Below the pieces are notes generated by a model. That model was not told the origin of the DNA. It saw only the letters and a program-made list of their open reading frames with translations, and made no database searches. Positions 49,303 to 64,000 of a stretch of DNA of 64,000 nucleotides are shown piece by piece. This DNA is from Kudoa neothunni (lineage: Eukaryota; Cnidaria), in assembly GCA_964304625.1 (NCBI GenBank), contig OZ199839.1, positions 7,440,001 through 7,504,000 on the forward strand, read 5' to 3'. Every line of letters begins with the position of its first letter. The first letter of the stretch is position 1. The translations under genes and the position numbers were made by a program.

Positions 49303-49780
49303 TTACGAGAAATTAAAACCGTCTATAAATGCGTGAAATGGACAAGAAAATTTATGACAATATTCGCGCCATTTAGGAGATTTTTTATCATTTTCCTTCT
49401 CACTGTATCCACATGTTGCTCGCTTTGCATTAAGAAGAGGTTCCTGTTGGGAAGAACAAACAATGCTAGAACCTGTTTTGATTGTTTTGCTTCCGGAATT
49501 TGTTGTCAACAATGTTTTGTATAATTGTTCAGCGATTTCTTTAAGAAAATTAAGCATTTTGGTTTATTGGGGACATTAGATACCAACATATAATTTTCAC
49601 GGAAAACAAAAATGCGACCATAACTGGTTCTATTTGGGGATGATTGAAGGCAAGGTGGTATCACCTATTTTTTCCCGTAATGTCTCTACGGTCAATTTTT
49701 TTCAACATCGCGATATTCATTCTCTGATAAACAAAATTCATCGATGAAATCGGCCGAATCACACATCTTCATATAAATTC
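49303..49780 (-). pseudogene. piggyBac transposase relic (acidic N-terminal scrap and C-terminal zinc domain)
   Basis: The minus-strand frame 49557-49303 ends in ATCGYSEKENDKKSPKWREY followed by CHKFSCPFH. Aligned with the zinc domain of the 2150-3858 element (CYFCPRNKDKKS....CYNCNKFLCWNH), it keeps the order and spacing C..[S]..K.DKKS....[R]..C.KF.C..H, with two of the zinc cysteines replaced. Upstream on the same strand (about 49780-49700), MCDSADFIDEFCLSENEYRD looks like a piggyBac acidic N-terminus. The catalytic core is missing. The assignment is by motif spacing only. Confidence 0.5.
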
Positions 49781-51260
49781 GAAATTGTTTGCATTTTTTG
49801 AAATATTTTTAATCTAAAAAAACATGGGGTAATTTTGTTGATAATTGCACACGCGCTAATATAGTAGAAGCAATAAATACAATCATAAGATTACATGTAA
49901 TGATTATAATATTAAAAGAAAAAGGCTATTGGTACGGTAAACTTTAAATTGAAAATTTGTGTACGCACGCACACCTAAATTTTTGATCAAAGTAACTCGT
50001 ATTCAGAAGTTGTATACGTATTTAATTTTTTAGAATCTGAAATATTTAATTATTTCTCGACGCAAAGAGAGACTCAGAAATACTTAAATATAATCAAAAG
50101 TAATAATATCCAAATATTTTTTATCAACCACATACAACCCATTTCTTCGTAAAATTAATAAAAATATTATACATTCAACAACCATGATTAATAATACGAA
50201 TCATATAATCGGAGAGAAAAAAATTAACAGAATCAGACACATTTGTGTGAATTATAAAAAGATTATGATTCACATGATCTCAAATCAATATCCATATTAT
50301 ATTATTTGAATTTAGTATAAAACAATATTCATTATTTCATTACTGAAATTTGGTTTTTATATTCTTTAGTTTATTATAAATTAAATATGGTTTAATTTGG
50401 AACGCGCGCGCGCGACTGTAATTTCGCCGAACGCGAAATTATAGCGGCTTTTAAATATAGACAGTATTATTGAATTAACGGTAAATTAGAGCATAGAGAG
50501 GATAACACTATCTCCTAATGATTATAACTCTGAAATTTATCCGTTATTTCAATGCTACTCTTGAAAAACGCTAATCAGCTTATCAAATTAAAAACTCTAA
50601 AGAAAAGATGATATGAATTCATTTTGAGATTTTTGTTTCGATGTAAAATTTTAATAATTTCTATATTTAAAAACAATAATAAAAATTCCATAAATAACTA
50701 TTTAGAAGAGAATATTTTTCTCATGCATGCGACATGAGCACTTGTGGCGCACCGTTCCATTATAATTTATAAATTAAATTATGATTCCTCACGTAAGGTC
50801 AGGCATCCCTCTTATATATAGATAATTATTTCGATAAGAAATAAAGATAATTACGTTTATAATTACCCTCAAGGTTTAAATAATTTTACATTAAAACAAT
50901 TTATTTAATATGTTCACATATGCTGAATAAAGCAATATAAGTTTCAAAATATATAATTTTATATTTTTTAAAATTTGGGAAAAATACAATTAAAAAGATT
51001 TAGATGTATTTTTTCGGACAGAGAAATTTTAAAGCCTAGGTGAATCTTTGACCAAATTCCTAATTAGTAAAGTAATTAGCGCAATAAAAATCTATTATTT
51101 TATTTATAAGTTATCTAAAAAGTTTAATAATATTAGATTGAATCAATCATTATACTCAGCAAATAAATGCATATCCATAGCTTGATAAATACACCATTAA
51201 CGACAATGCTATCGAGCTAAATAACAATATAGCAGCACTGGTGCTGGTTATTAGTTGAAT
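49781..51260. other. Intergenic, AT-rich with one CG island-like spot
   Basis: No gene seen. At 50402-50415 a run of alternating CG stands out, followed by a hairpin with arms AATTTCG and CGAAATT at about 50420-50440. Confidence 0.4.
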
Positions 51261-52420
51261 TTAATAGGGGTAAATTTTTGTCCGTGGTATGGAATTTGAG
51301 GTGGAATTAAGCTTCATGTAGATACCTTCATAGCTAGCGAATTGTTTGAAACGAGGGATGAGCAATCTAAACATGTTTCTATCTCTGTAGAAAGGTTCTC
51401 TGTAGAGCATAGGCATATTTCGTTTGAAATTATTGTCAATATTTACCTAAAAATATTGACAGTAATTTATTAAAGCCAATAAGCGGTCAAGACATAAATA
51501 AAGATTAGATTACCAGTCCTGATAGTACCACATTACCAGTTCCAACAGTGTAACCTCTTCTGGGACCATCTCCCGAGCCAAATTTTAGAAATTCTTCCGC
51601 CATTCTAGTGCCCTTAATGTACATCCATATTTCGATGTATTTAGTGGGCGAGCCTTGGACACCGCAATCATTGCACCATTTCCATTGATGAAATGTAAAA
51701 TTGACCCGGACATCTCCCCGCCTACACTCATATAATGGTAATATTGGTGGTTGTGGGGAAGTATGGCAAAAAATAATTACTCAACCAATTGAGTCTCATT
51801 AAAGTATCCATGTATAGAGTAGCCGTTTCGGGTGAAAATACTTGTTTGAATATTGATTATCCCAATGTTCTCTTCCAATCCAACAAAAGCAAAACCATTC
51901 ATTGAAGAAGCAGTAACATCCATGCAACCTTGACGAGTATCTTCTTTGAATTGACGTTCGATCACTGTATTCTCTGGATAGAAATTCACATTCGGACAGA
52001 TGGTACGGTTGGTCATTTCTTTGCCCACGTAGAACAATGTGGGACTCCATTTGAAATTGATGCGACGACCAGACACTGGTCTAAATTTGGAATCCAACTC
52101 GAACACATTACTTATTCCGAATGATATAAAGTAAGGTATTGTATTGATGTTGAATGTGAGGATGTATTTTCTGGGGGTGAAAAAAACCTCTCCGTCTACA
52201 AACACAAAACACATCACCACATGACGTTAATTTATATAAAAATAACACTACCATTGGCTCGATTTCGTATACATTTCACATCCACACACATTGTGGTGTC
52301 ATTCTTTTTCGCGAATTGCCACACATTATAGTCCCTACTTTTTGGATCACCATTGATGGGTTGTGGTTTGAATGGAACCAAACACACAAATAACACTATA
52401 GTCGTAACCAACCAACACAT
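51261..52420 (-). CDS. Secreted protein of unknown family
   Basis: Four exons (52420-52252, 52195-51786, 51726-51514, 51446-51261) join in frame into 325 residues, with introns of 56-67 bp. The N-terminus MCWLVTTIVLFVCLVPFKPQ is a good signal peptide, and no transmembrane segment follows, so the product should be secreted or lumenal. It has several potential N-glycosylation sites (NDTT, NRT, NFT, NETQ-type, NST) and about nine cysteines, some in close pairs (CVDVKC, WCNDCG). The central part is beta-rich in appearance (KYILTFNINTIPYFISFGIS). I do not recognise the family; the lysosomal membrane glycoprotein ectodomain was considered and not supported. It lies 0.6 kb downstream of RUVBL1 on the same strand. 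Confidence 0.75.
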
Positions 52421-53048
52421 TACACACTAACCTATATTAGCGATGGTTGTTAAACGATAACAACGCGAATTATAGTTGGTTCTTTCGGCTACACCATAGC
52501 TACGAAATAACCTTACTAATTAACGCCAATGACACAATTATCACAACATTCAAATGTAAAATCTCGCAGTATAGTATATCATCAATAAAACTACTCATTA
52601 GAGTGTATTCTCGGACTGTTTATAGATGCTATTATCGATTAGATAAAGCGATTCGAATGGTTATCTCAATACAACTGTGAGATATTGTCTAATCGATAAC
52701 AACACTATTTGATACTCCTATGGGTATATTTAAAGTTGGAATATTCTCTTGAGTAATAGTGACAAATTTTGCGGTGCTTCTACGCCAAGTTATTGAAATC
52801 TTAGATATATTATTAGTTATGTGTAGCCGACATTGAGTTAAAATTAAAACACCAAATAAACTACATTTTTTAAGCCAGAACTACAACGACTATGATATCA
52901 CATTAAAACTTTATCAACCATATAACCAACATGTAAGCGTCAAATAAAACAAAAATTATTTATACAACAGCTATATTTAATGAGCAGGCAGTGGTCGTAT
53001 TTAAATCTACTCAAACAACTAGATTGAATCGATCCCAGACTATTCGTA
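52421..53048. other. Intergenic between RUVBL1 and the secreted-protein gene
   Basis: It holds the 3' end region of RUVBL1 and the presumed promoter of the minus-strand gene at 52420. No motif or repeat recognised. Confidence 0.4.
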
Positions 53049-57388
<4,340 letters not shown>

Positions 57389-57902
57389 TGTTTTGAGTAG
57401 TTGCTGCGCTTGCGCGATTTCATCTTGATTAAGTTTACGACGAGAACTTGATTATGAGTTTAAATATAATAATCCGTATCTATTGCTTAGATAGATTTTA
57501 TTAAAGCTCATATGGTAATTGATAATTTTTGGATTTTGAGTATTAATTCGGGTTGTAATTGTTTACAATCTACTAATAAGTTCTAACTGAAATTGACACT
57601 AGTCAGAGGTCTCACAACGTTCTACGTTTATGTATTAAACAATGTTTGGCTAAATTAAGGTTTTGACGGGAGATCGTCATTTTTTGGTATTATTCGCATA
57701 TACATATCAGTTTGTCATGAGTTGTGGCGCTAACACTGTATAAAATTGATGAAATGCTTTTTAACGATTTTCATGTGCAACTAATGAAGTTAACGAATTC
57801 ATTAAAATGTTGAAAAACTATCGGATTTCTATGAAGAGTGAAATAGTAAGGAAAATGTGAACCAACCTTATATTCTAAAAGAACTAGCAAAACAGACGAA
57901 TT
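57389..57902. other. Presumed RUVBL1 upstream region
   Basis: A short upstream ATG frame (MKSRKRSNYSKQ, stop) precedes the RUVBL1 start on the minus strand at about 57422-57384. Nothing else recognised. Confidence 0.4.
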
Positions 57903-58045
57903 CTGATAGTTATACAGTCTATGACTCCAGTAAAGCTCCTATTTGCATATGTTTTTTCACGATTACATTTATCAACGAAAAACAATATAGAGGGCAGTTT
58001 TTGACCAAATTTTGGTTCGGTCGGTACTGTCCCCACGTGTAGTCT
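57903..58045 (+). repeat. Solo Merlin-type terminal repeat
   Basis: Reads ATACAGTCTATGACTCCAGT, then CACGATTACATTTATCAACG and GTACTGTCCCCACGTGTAG, in the order of the Merlin-1 left TIR (GTATGTGACTCC, TTACGATCATCAATAATAA, GATACACGTGTCATC). Short overlapping open frames here on both strands are shadows of this repeat. No partner end was found within the following 3 kb. Confidence 0.6.
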
Positions 58046-61000
58046 ATTTACGTAGCAACATGCATGGAAACTTGGCGTTTTTTGCATCTTCAGGCATTAA
58101 GAATTCATTATTTCAACATTTGAACATTTTAAAGTTTAAAAAATTTGAAATGACTATGAAATAATAGAAATTTATCCTAAATCCATGCATACTTGGATTA
58201 TTATATGAGTACTGAAAATCTCATAACAAAATTGCCACGAACGATAATGTTATAAAACACTTTGAATTTGAAAAGTTTCCAACTAATCGTAGTATTTGGA
58301 TATTCATATCAATTTCATTTGATTTATTTTAAAAACTTTCCTTCTATTATTTATGTAGAATTTAAATTGAAAAAGCCACACAAGTTAATAAATTTTCGTA
58401 AACTTACGTAGAAACTAACTAAATTGTATATTATCGAAATATATATATATATATATATATATCCTTTGTCTGTCAGTGTGTGACACACACTGTGTGTCCG
58501 CAAGTGCTCATGTGTCACGGAGAACCTTTTTTCTAAATACAGCTATTAGTTCGCCATTTGAATAGATGATACCGTTAAAAAAATCGTTCGTTTACGTAGA
58601 AGTATAAATTGGGCCAATATCGTTATTAGAAATAAGGAATTTTCTGGCTGTTTACATTAATTACCGGATTTTAAGAAATACCTGCATAACCAAATTATTT
58701 AGGATGTATCTTTATTTTTCAAGCATTATGGATATAATTAAGCGAACAAGATTATGACCATTTTAAATAAAGCACATAATTCGAGATTAAAGTTGTTGCT
58801 ATCAAGGAATAATTTGGTAGTTCTATAAGCATTCGAAAAACGATGTAAGATGTGTATAGAGTTTTCAAATAATTGAGTTTTTGTGATTAATTCTTAAATA
58901 AAAATTTCTTTTTATCAAATATATCGATTGAGATTGAAAGTATATTCGTCTTTCGGTAAGTATTTACTCATCTTTTGGTTTTCCTAAACTTTCTTGCAAA
59001 ACAGCAGGCATAACTAATTCGATTTTTTTATATTTGATGAGATAACTTTTTAAATAATGTTTAAGTTCTTAGCAACCTAATTATTCCTTACCCCCAAAAT
59101 TTAATTAAGGTTAATACTCAAATCTATATATAATTTTTTGTTCGTTAAAAATAATTCATTTTGATATAAAAATTGCATAAAATTATGCGACACCGCATTC
59201 TATAGGTAGCTTAAGAATTAATATTCACGGCTACTTTTGCACAAAGTACAATCCCCTCTCAATCTCAATACGTGTCATGTAAGTAGTTAATGAGAAATGA
59301 TTGGTCTATTCAATCTAACCAATATTTTCACAAAGTTTTCGTTAATCTAAGAATAGTTCTATACAAAGAAATTATTTTGAGACAATCAAACAGTACGTTA
59401 TTTTTGAAAGGGTGTATTCCTTCGAGAAAACCAGTAAATATTTTAGAATTACTGTAATTTTTCAAACCAAAAAAACCTTTACATTTTAGATTTAATCGTA
59501 TTTTGTTAATTAAACTTGAATATTTTTGAACCAGTAGGTATTTTAAAAAAAACAGATATTGCGTTTATTAAAAAATCGGGAAATTTCTTTATAATAGTGA
59601 ATACGTAAGTTACCACTCACGACTTTTTAAAACATCATTTATAAAATTTCAAAAAAAAGAAATAACAATTAATATTTTTATTTACGACGCATCTTAATTT
59701 TATTTTTTTATCGTTTGTAGACTAATAATAAATTTTATAACTAGAAGGATTAATTTTTATCACAAAAATTAGAATAAAACTAAAAGTTCTATTCAAGTTA
59801 TTTAATGATGATATTTAATAAATAAATTTTAATTGTTAATTAAATTGCTCATAAAATTAAGTTTATTATATTCTTGGTCAATAATTTGTAAAATAAACTT
59901 AAAAATACTCAAGAATTTCACTCAATACATCTATTTATATTTTAATGGAAAATGTGCGCATAATTTTGTCTTTCTAAATCATCACATTGCACAAATAATT
60001 ACAAGCTTTAAAGTGCAACAATCAAAATTGAAAAATAAGATTTACAGGGTTTAAAGTGCAAATTAAATTAATTTGATGGTAGAATTTCTCCATTCAGAAA
60101 TAAAACTTAAAGTTAAAATTTTCCATCTCACAGTACCAGACCAAACAAAGCTAGGCATTAGCGCTATTTAGTTAAAAATCAAAAAGGCTTTAGTCTGCGC
60201 CAGGAAATCTTCGCGAAGCGGAGCTTTTGCGCTAGTATCGAATATATATATAGAAATAATGTGGAATTTAGATTCTTAATCAAATCTATCACTTCACTGA
60301 AATTTATTTTAGAGAAAAATATTCGGGCAGAATACGAAAAATTGAAGATAGAACCTTCCAATATAGGTGCAACATCATTAGCGTCATTCATAGGTTATTT
60401 TTAAAAATTTATCCTGAATAGTACATAGTATATAGTATATGATGGTAAGTACACTATATCATCTTGGAACCCATGCACGAGAGTTCTGGAAAAATTACCG
60501 TTAACTTGAAACAATGCTAAAAACTTTCATAAATGTTTAGATGCATCGTAAGAACAGTTTCATTTGGACAGAATATCCTTGTAAAAAATTACAAGAAAAC
60601 GGAACATTAAGGAAAGAGAAATAGAAATTTTGATGACTAATCCAAGAAGGAGTTTCAGTACGAACAAAAGAATGCAAAAATAAGGTTGCTGTGTGACAAC
60701 TACCTGAACAATTATGGACTATTTTATGTTATAATATTCCCGAAACTGTACAATTGATACACAGATTAGAATATTGTATTAAATTTACTTATGCTTGTTT
60801 GTTTGTTTGTTTTAACGTATCTTAATCAACAAGAGAGCATTAGTAATACCACTTACGATATCAACGTAAGTATAAATTAATTTCAACAGGATTAAAAAAA
60901 CCCTGAGTAATGATATATATCATGGAAATTTAGAAGAAATTTATTTCTAGAAATTTTTTTAATGAAAAAGTATAATCTTTCTATGGGTTTAGCAGTTTTC

Positions 61001-61155
61001 GTGGTTTTCGCAAATAAAAACAAATTCTAATTGAATCGATATGTATTACGATGCTCATGTGAAAAATATATTGTAGCTGTTATCTTCTAAGCGATAAAAC
61101 GATATAACTATATAATGGAAAATTTCACCGAGCATATGAGGCGGCGAATACGGTT
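58046..61155. other. Intergenic, AT-rich
   Basis: No gene recognised. It includes a TA microsatellite at 58439-58462 followed by a TGTGT/ACACA palindromic patch (GTCAGTGTGTGACACACACT) and the dispersed GC-rich repeat copy at 60181-60232. Confidence 0.45.
60181..60232 (+). repeat. Dispersed GC-rich repeat, copy 2
   Basis: AAAAAGGCTTTAGTCTGCGC through GCGAAGCGGAGCTTTTGCGC matches the minus strand of 8906-8965 with a small internal length difference. It contains a short self-complementary core CTTCGCGAAG. The nature of the family is unknown. Confidence 0.7.
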
Positions 61156-61913
61156 TTAGCGACCATCCTCAGCCTGTTGAACATTGTATTTTCCTTTGAT
61201 TTTCGCCTTTCTCACCAAAAAATAAGCCAAAACAGATAATAGAATAAGCAGCAGTAGTCCTAGTATGAGCCCAACAATCAGCCATACTTTGCTTGAAAGC
61301 GCAGTTTTGTTATTGGTAGTATAGGTTTGGTTGGCTTTAAAAAAAGCGGTCCAAGGAATTTCCACTCTCTATATTCGGATGTTAAAATCTGTTGATAATA
61401 TAATTAAGGTAACATTGATTTTGTTGGTTTTTTGTTTTAGTCGTGCTTTCTGTAAAAAATAGGTAAAATAAAGGAGGCGAAAGCATCTTTCTGCCCTATG
61501 ACTTCACTCATCACAATAAATTTGATATCACATTATAAAGCAAACTTACGTTTGCTGATATTCTAGATCGTAATGAAATGTTTTGATGCAGTGATTTTGA
61601 ATGATAGTATTGGCTGTTATTTCGTCAAACAAATAATGAAATTCCTCCGTGGACACACGCGAATCGATGACATTTATCTAAAAAGCAGTATTAAACAATC
61701 ATTTTTATTTATCTCAAACATATACAATAAATTTATTTAGAAAAATAATGAAAAAGACTTGTCTATTTTAAGCAATAATAACGTATATATATATATATCT
61801 GTAATTATAGGATTTTATTAAAATTGTTAGTTTAAACATTAATTTACATTAGCCTCCATTTGTTTGCATTCGTGAATTCCTGTTATCAAATGGATATTTT
61901 CATATGAATCACA
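61156..61913 (-). CDS. 3' end of a single-pass membrane protein gene, 5' part unresolved
   Basis: Minus-strand exons with good splice signals: 61913-61848 (CDSYENIHLITGIHECKQME), 61677-61550 (INVIDSRVSTEEFHYLFDEI, continuing to YQQT), possibly 61492-about 61410, and a last exon from about 61370 to the stop at 61156. The last exon encodes an extracellular piece with NQT and NKT glycosylation sites, a strong membrane span (WLIVGLILGLLLLILLSVLA) and a basic, short cytosolic tail ending QQAEDGR. The order suggests a type I membrane protein. Integrin alpha was considered, but no GFFKR-type motif follows the membrane. The exon upstream of 61913 was not found with certainty. Family unknown. Confidence 0.5.
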
Positions 61914-64000
61914 CTAAATATTTTGCTATATAAAGAAAATAATCGCATTGGCACTGTCCTCTTCGGGATAATGAAAAAAGTGTGTTAAATTCGTTTAATT
62001 ACAATTTTACTAGCGCATATCCTAATATACATTGCGATTTAACCCAACTCCTTCTCCGGAGTTGGGGTCCTTAAGGTATTCCAATTTCATCATTTTTCGT
62101 GTTACTCTGAAAGTAATTTATTGATTTTTTAATGATTCCATAAATAACTTAATTAGGTTTAACATGTAGAATCAAACTATAATTTATTTTCTAAATTAAA
62201 AAGTAAGCCTTTGATATAATGTTTATTTCATTGCTTAATATTTTTTCTTATGGAATTTCAAGAAAACTGACTAACGAAATATATTTCTAAATTTTATTTA
62301 CTAATTTTCATAAATTTGTTTTCATTTCCTATTGAGTCATATATATGTAATGTTTATGTATTTTTCGACTCGATAACAGATTAGTGAGAAACAACACAAC
62401 CCCAAGGCGCGCTTGGCTGGTAATCTTTTGTTTCGCTAAAAAATCTACGTTTACCAACAAAAAAGTAGTTAATGATTCATTTGATGTGATATAACCATAA
62501 GAGTACTTGTTTATTTTGGAGAATTCCGTAATTTTTACCCAGCCTAATATAAATTAATGAAATATTGATAGAGGGAGGAGTATTAGGAAAATGATTGTTC
62601 TATTACAAATTTATTAAAAAACAGTAGGATCTATCAATATTTTTTGGAAATAATTAGAAATAATAATTATTGGGGTTTGTGTGTAGTATATAATTGTTGC
62701 TAAAGTATCACGTGTGACTTAAGTTTTGATATCAACATGTATGTGTTGCGAATTGTTCGCGTGTAAACGTTAAAACATATGTTCGTGCAATTTCGCAAGT
62801 ATGAATAACCAAAAATTTTAAAAATGTAGGTTCCCTCAGAATGTGCTCTTTGGATGTCTTATTATAATTATAATATCTCTTAAATATGCGAATAAATAAA
62901 AAATTATCCGCAAATACTCTGGTAAATATAACAATCAATAGTGCACCTGAATCACTAAACAATTTATCCCTCATATTCATTTCTGATTTATTTAATGGAA
63001 ACACAAGGATGCGAGGTTTTCAAATATTTTATATTGCGAAAAATTATAATTGAACATATGTGCGGCAAAATTACCTCCGAAACAGTCGGATAATTTACAC
63101 AAGACACTACATAGTTGAGCCTATGTCTCATCGTTACCTATTATTTTTGATGAAATTTAAAAGGGATAAATTGGATCTTTTTTAATTAGATATCTAATAA
63201 AAATTTCGGTATTAAAATTTATGAGATGATTTTATCATATTGGTCTAATTCGATCAGTTTATTTCGGTCTTTTATCTGCGTTTAAAGCAGTAGAAGATGT
63301 AATGATTCTTTTCATTCATCTTTATAAATTACTCAAAATAAGATCACGTTAATTTCGTAATAATTAATGGCATTTAATCCGATTCATCTAAGGTTTTAAA
63401 TGGACCTCAGTAGCACAGCACACGCGTAATTTTTTCACTCGCCGTAGGGGGAGGATTATTATAGGAGAACTACTTTAACTGAGGCCAAAAGATACTTTTT
63501 TAATTCAAAATTAAGATATTTTGTTAGTTTAATATAATTCCCTAAGATAATTTTAAATATATTATTCTCGACGATGCTAAAATGATCACCTATTTTTTTC
63601 GAAACTTGTGAAATCTTTTGAATTCTAATATATTATATATAATATATGGGAAGGAATTTTTGTTCTCTCAAACATTTCAACAATTTTGGAATTGTATTTT
63701 AAGATGCCATCGAGGATGAATATTTTAAAATGTTTTTGAAATAGCAAATTTGACGTCTATTTGGGAAATATTACGAAAATATAGTATTATATATTTTTCT
63801 CTAAACACTGTTATGTTATTTGATTCAGTATCGTTGATCATTAAATTTGATTAATCAACTTTCCCAAGAAAATATGTCAAGAAAAAACGTATATAAACTA
63901 TCAGTCACATAGTTAAATAGTATTGAAATATTTTTAGTCCTAATTTATTATTTTGATTAAAATATATATATATATATCGATTTTAAACTGAATTATAGAA
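61914..64000. other. AT-rich end of window; possible further exons of the membrane-protein gene
   Basis: A minus-strand stretch at about 61950-62000 (FHYPEEDSANAI) could be another exon. A 90-codon minus frame at 62732-63004 has no recognisable similarity or splice context. Nothing else is supported. Confidence 0.3.

Noticed and set aside
51261-52420. LAMP-like lumenal domain
   Set aside because: Glycosylation and length are suggestive, but the cysteine spacing differs and there is no transmembrane segment.
57857-58087. Overlapping open frames on both strands (61 and 67 codons)
   Set aside because: The sequence aligns with the Merlin TIRs in order and spacing, so the frames are shadows of a repeat.
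61156-61365. Integrin alpha C-terminus
   Set aside because: Membrane span and short tail fit loosely, but the tail lacks a GFFKR-type motif and upstream exons show no integrin features.
62732-63004. 90-codon minus-strand frame
   Set aside because: No motif, no splice context, AT-driven residues; likely chance.

Overview
The window looks like nuclear DNA of an animal with a very AT-rich genome (estimated by eye at 70% or more). Its genes are split by many very short introns, often 40-60 bp, beginning GT and ending TAG. The recognisable proteins are eukaryotic housekeeping genes plus an ADAM-type metalloprotease-disintegrin, which points to a metazoan. Short introns, divergent proteins and abundant DNA transposons would suit a fast-evolving parasite such as a myxozoan cnidarian, but that is a guess; no species can be named from the sequence.

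Layout. 1-15.6 kb is a gene-poor graveyard of plain DNA transposons: a pogo/Tigger-like element holding a piggyBac element, small piggyBac MITEs, and a hAT element with perfect 8-bp target duplications that contains a long-TIR Merlin element. 15.7-16.2 kb is a pogo-type MITE. 16.6-18.7 kb (minus) is an eight-exon gene for a multi-pass membrane protein of unknown function. 19.7-21.4 kb is a Merlin-type non-autonomous element with 9-bp target duplications, followed at 21.5-23.6 kb by a nearly full-length decayed piggyBac.

24.8-25.4 kb (plus) is dolichyldiphosphatase, convergent with glucose-6-phosphate dehydrogenase (minus, 25.5-30.9 kb, 11 exons, one oversized 3.26-kb intron). 30.9-36.0 kb is almost gene-free. 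36.0-36.4 kb (minus) is LSM3. From about 37.8 to 48.3 kb (plus) runs an ADAM-like gene: metalloprotease with a HExxHxxGxxH zinc site, disintegrin, cysteine-rich region, then a run of 15 cysteine-rich repeat exons (14 of them complete, in-phase units) and one transmembrane segment. A second Merlin element sits in its 5.9-kb intron. 51.3-52.4 kb (minus) is a secreted protein of unknown family. 53.0-57.4 kb (minus) is RUVBL1/pontin, with a dead Tc1-like element in its largest intron. 61.2-61.9 kb (minus) is the 3' end of a single-pass membrane protein gene. The rest is AT-rich intergenic sequence.

The genes are not functionally linked: pentose phosphate entry (G6PD), dolichol recycling for N-glycosylation (DOLPP1), RNA decay/splicing (LSM3) and chromatin/snoRNP assembly (RUVBL1) are ordinary housekeeping. 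The most distinctive item is the ADAM-like receptor/protease, whose C-terminal stalk was built by repeated duplication of one 75-78-nt phase-0 exon. No rRNA, tRNA, CRISPR array or reverse-transcribing element was recognised.
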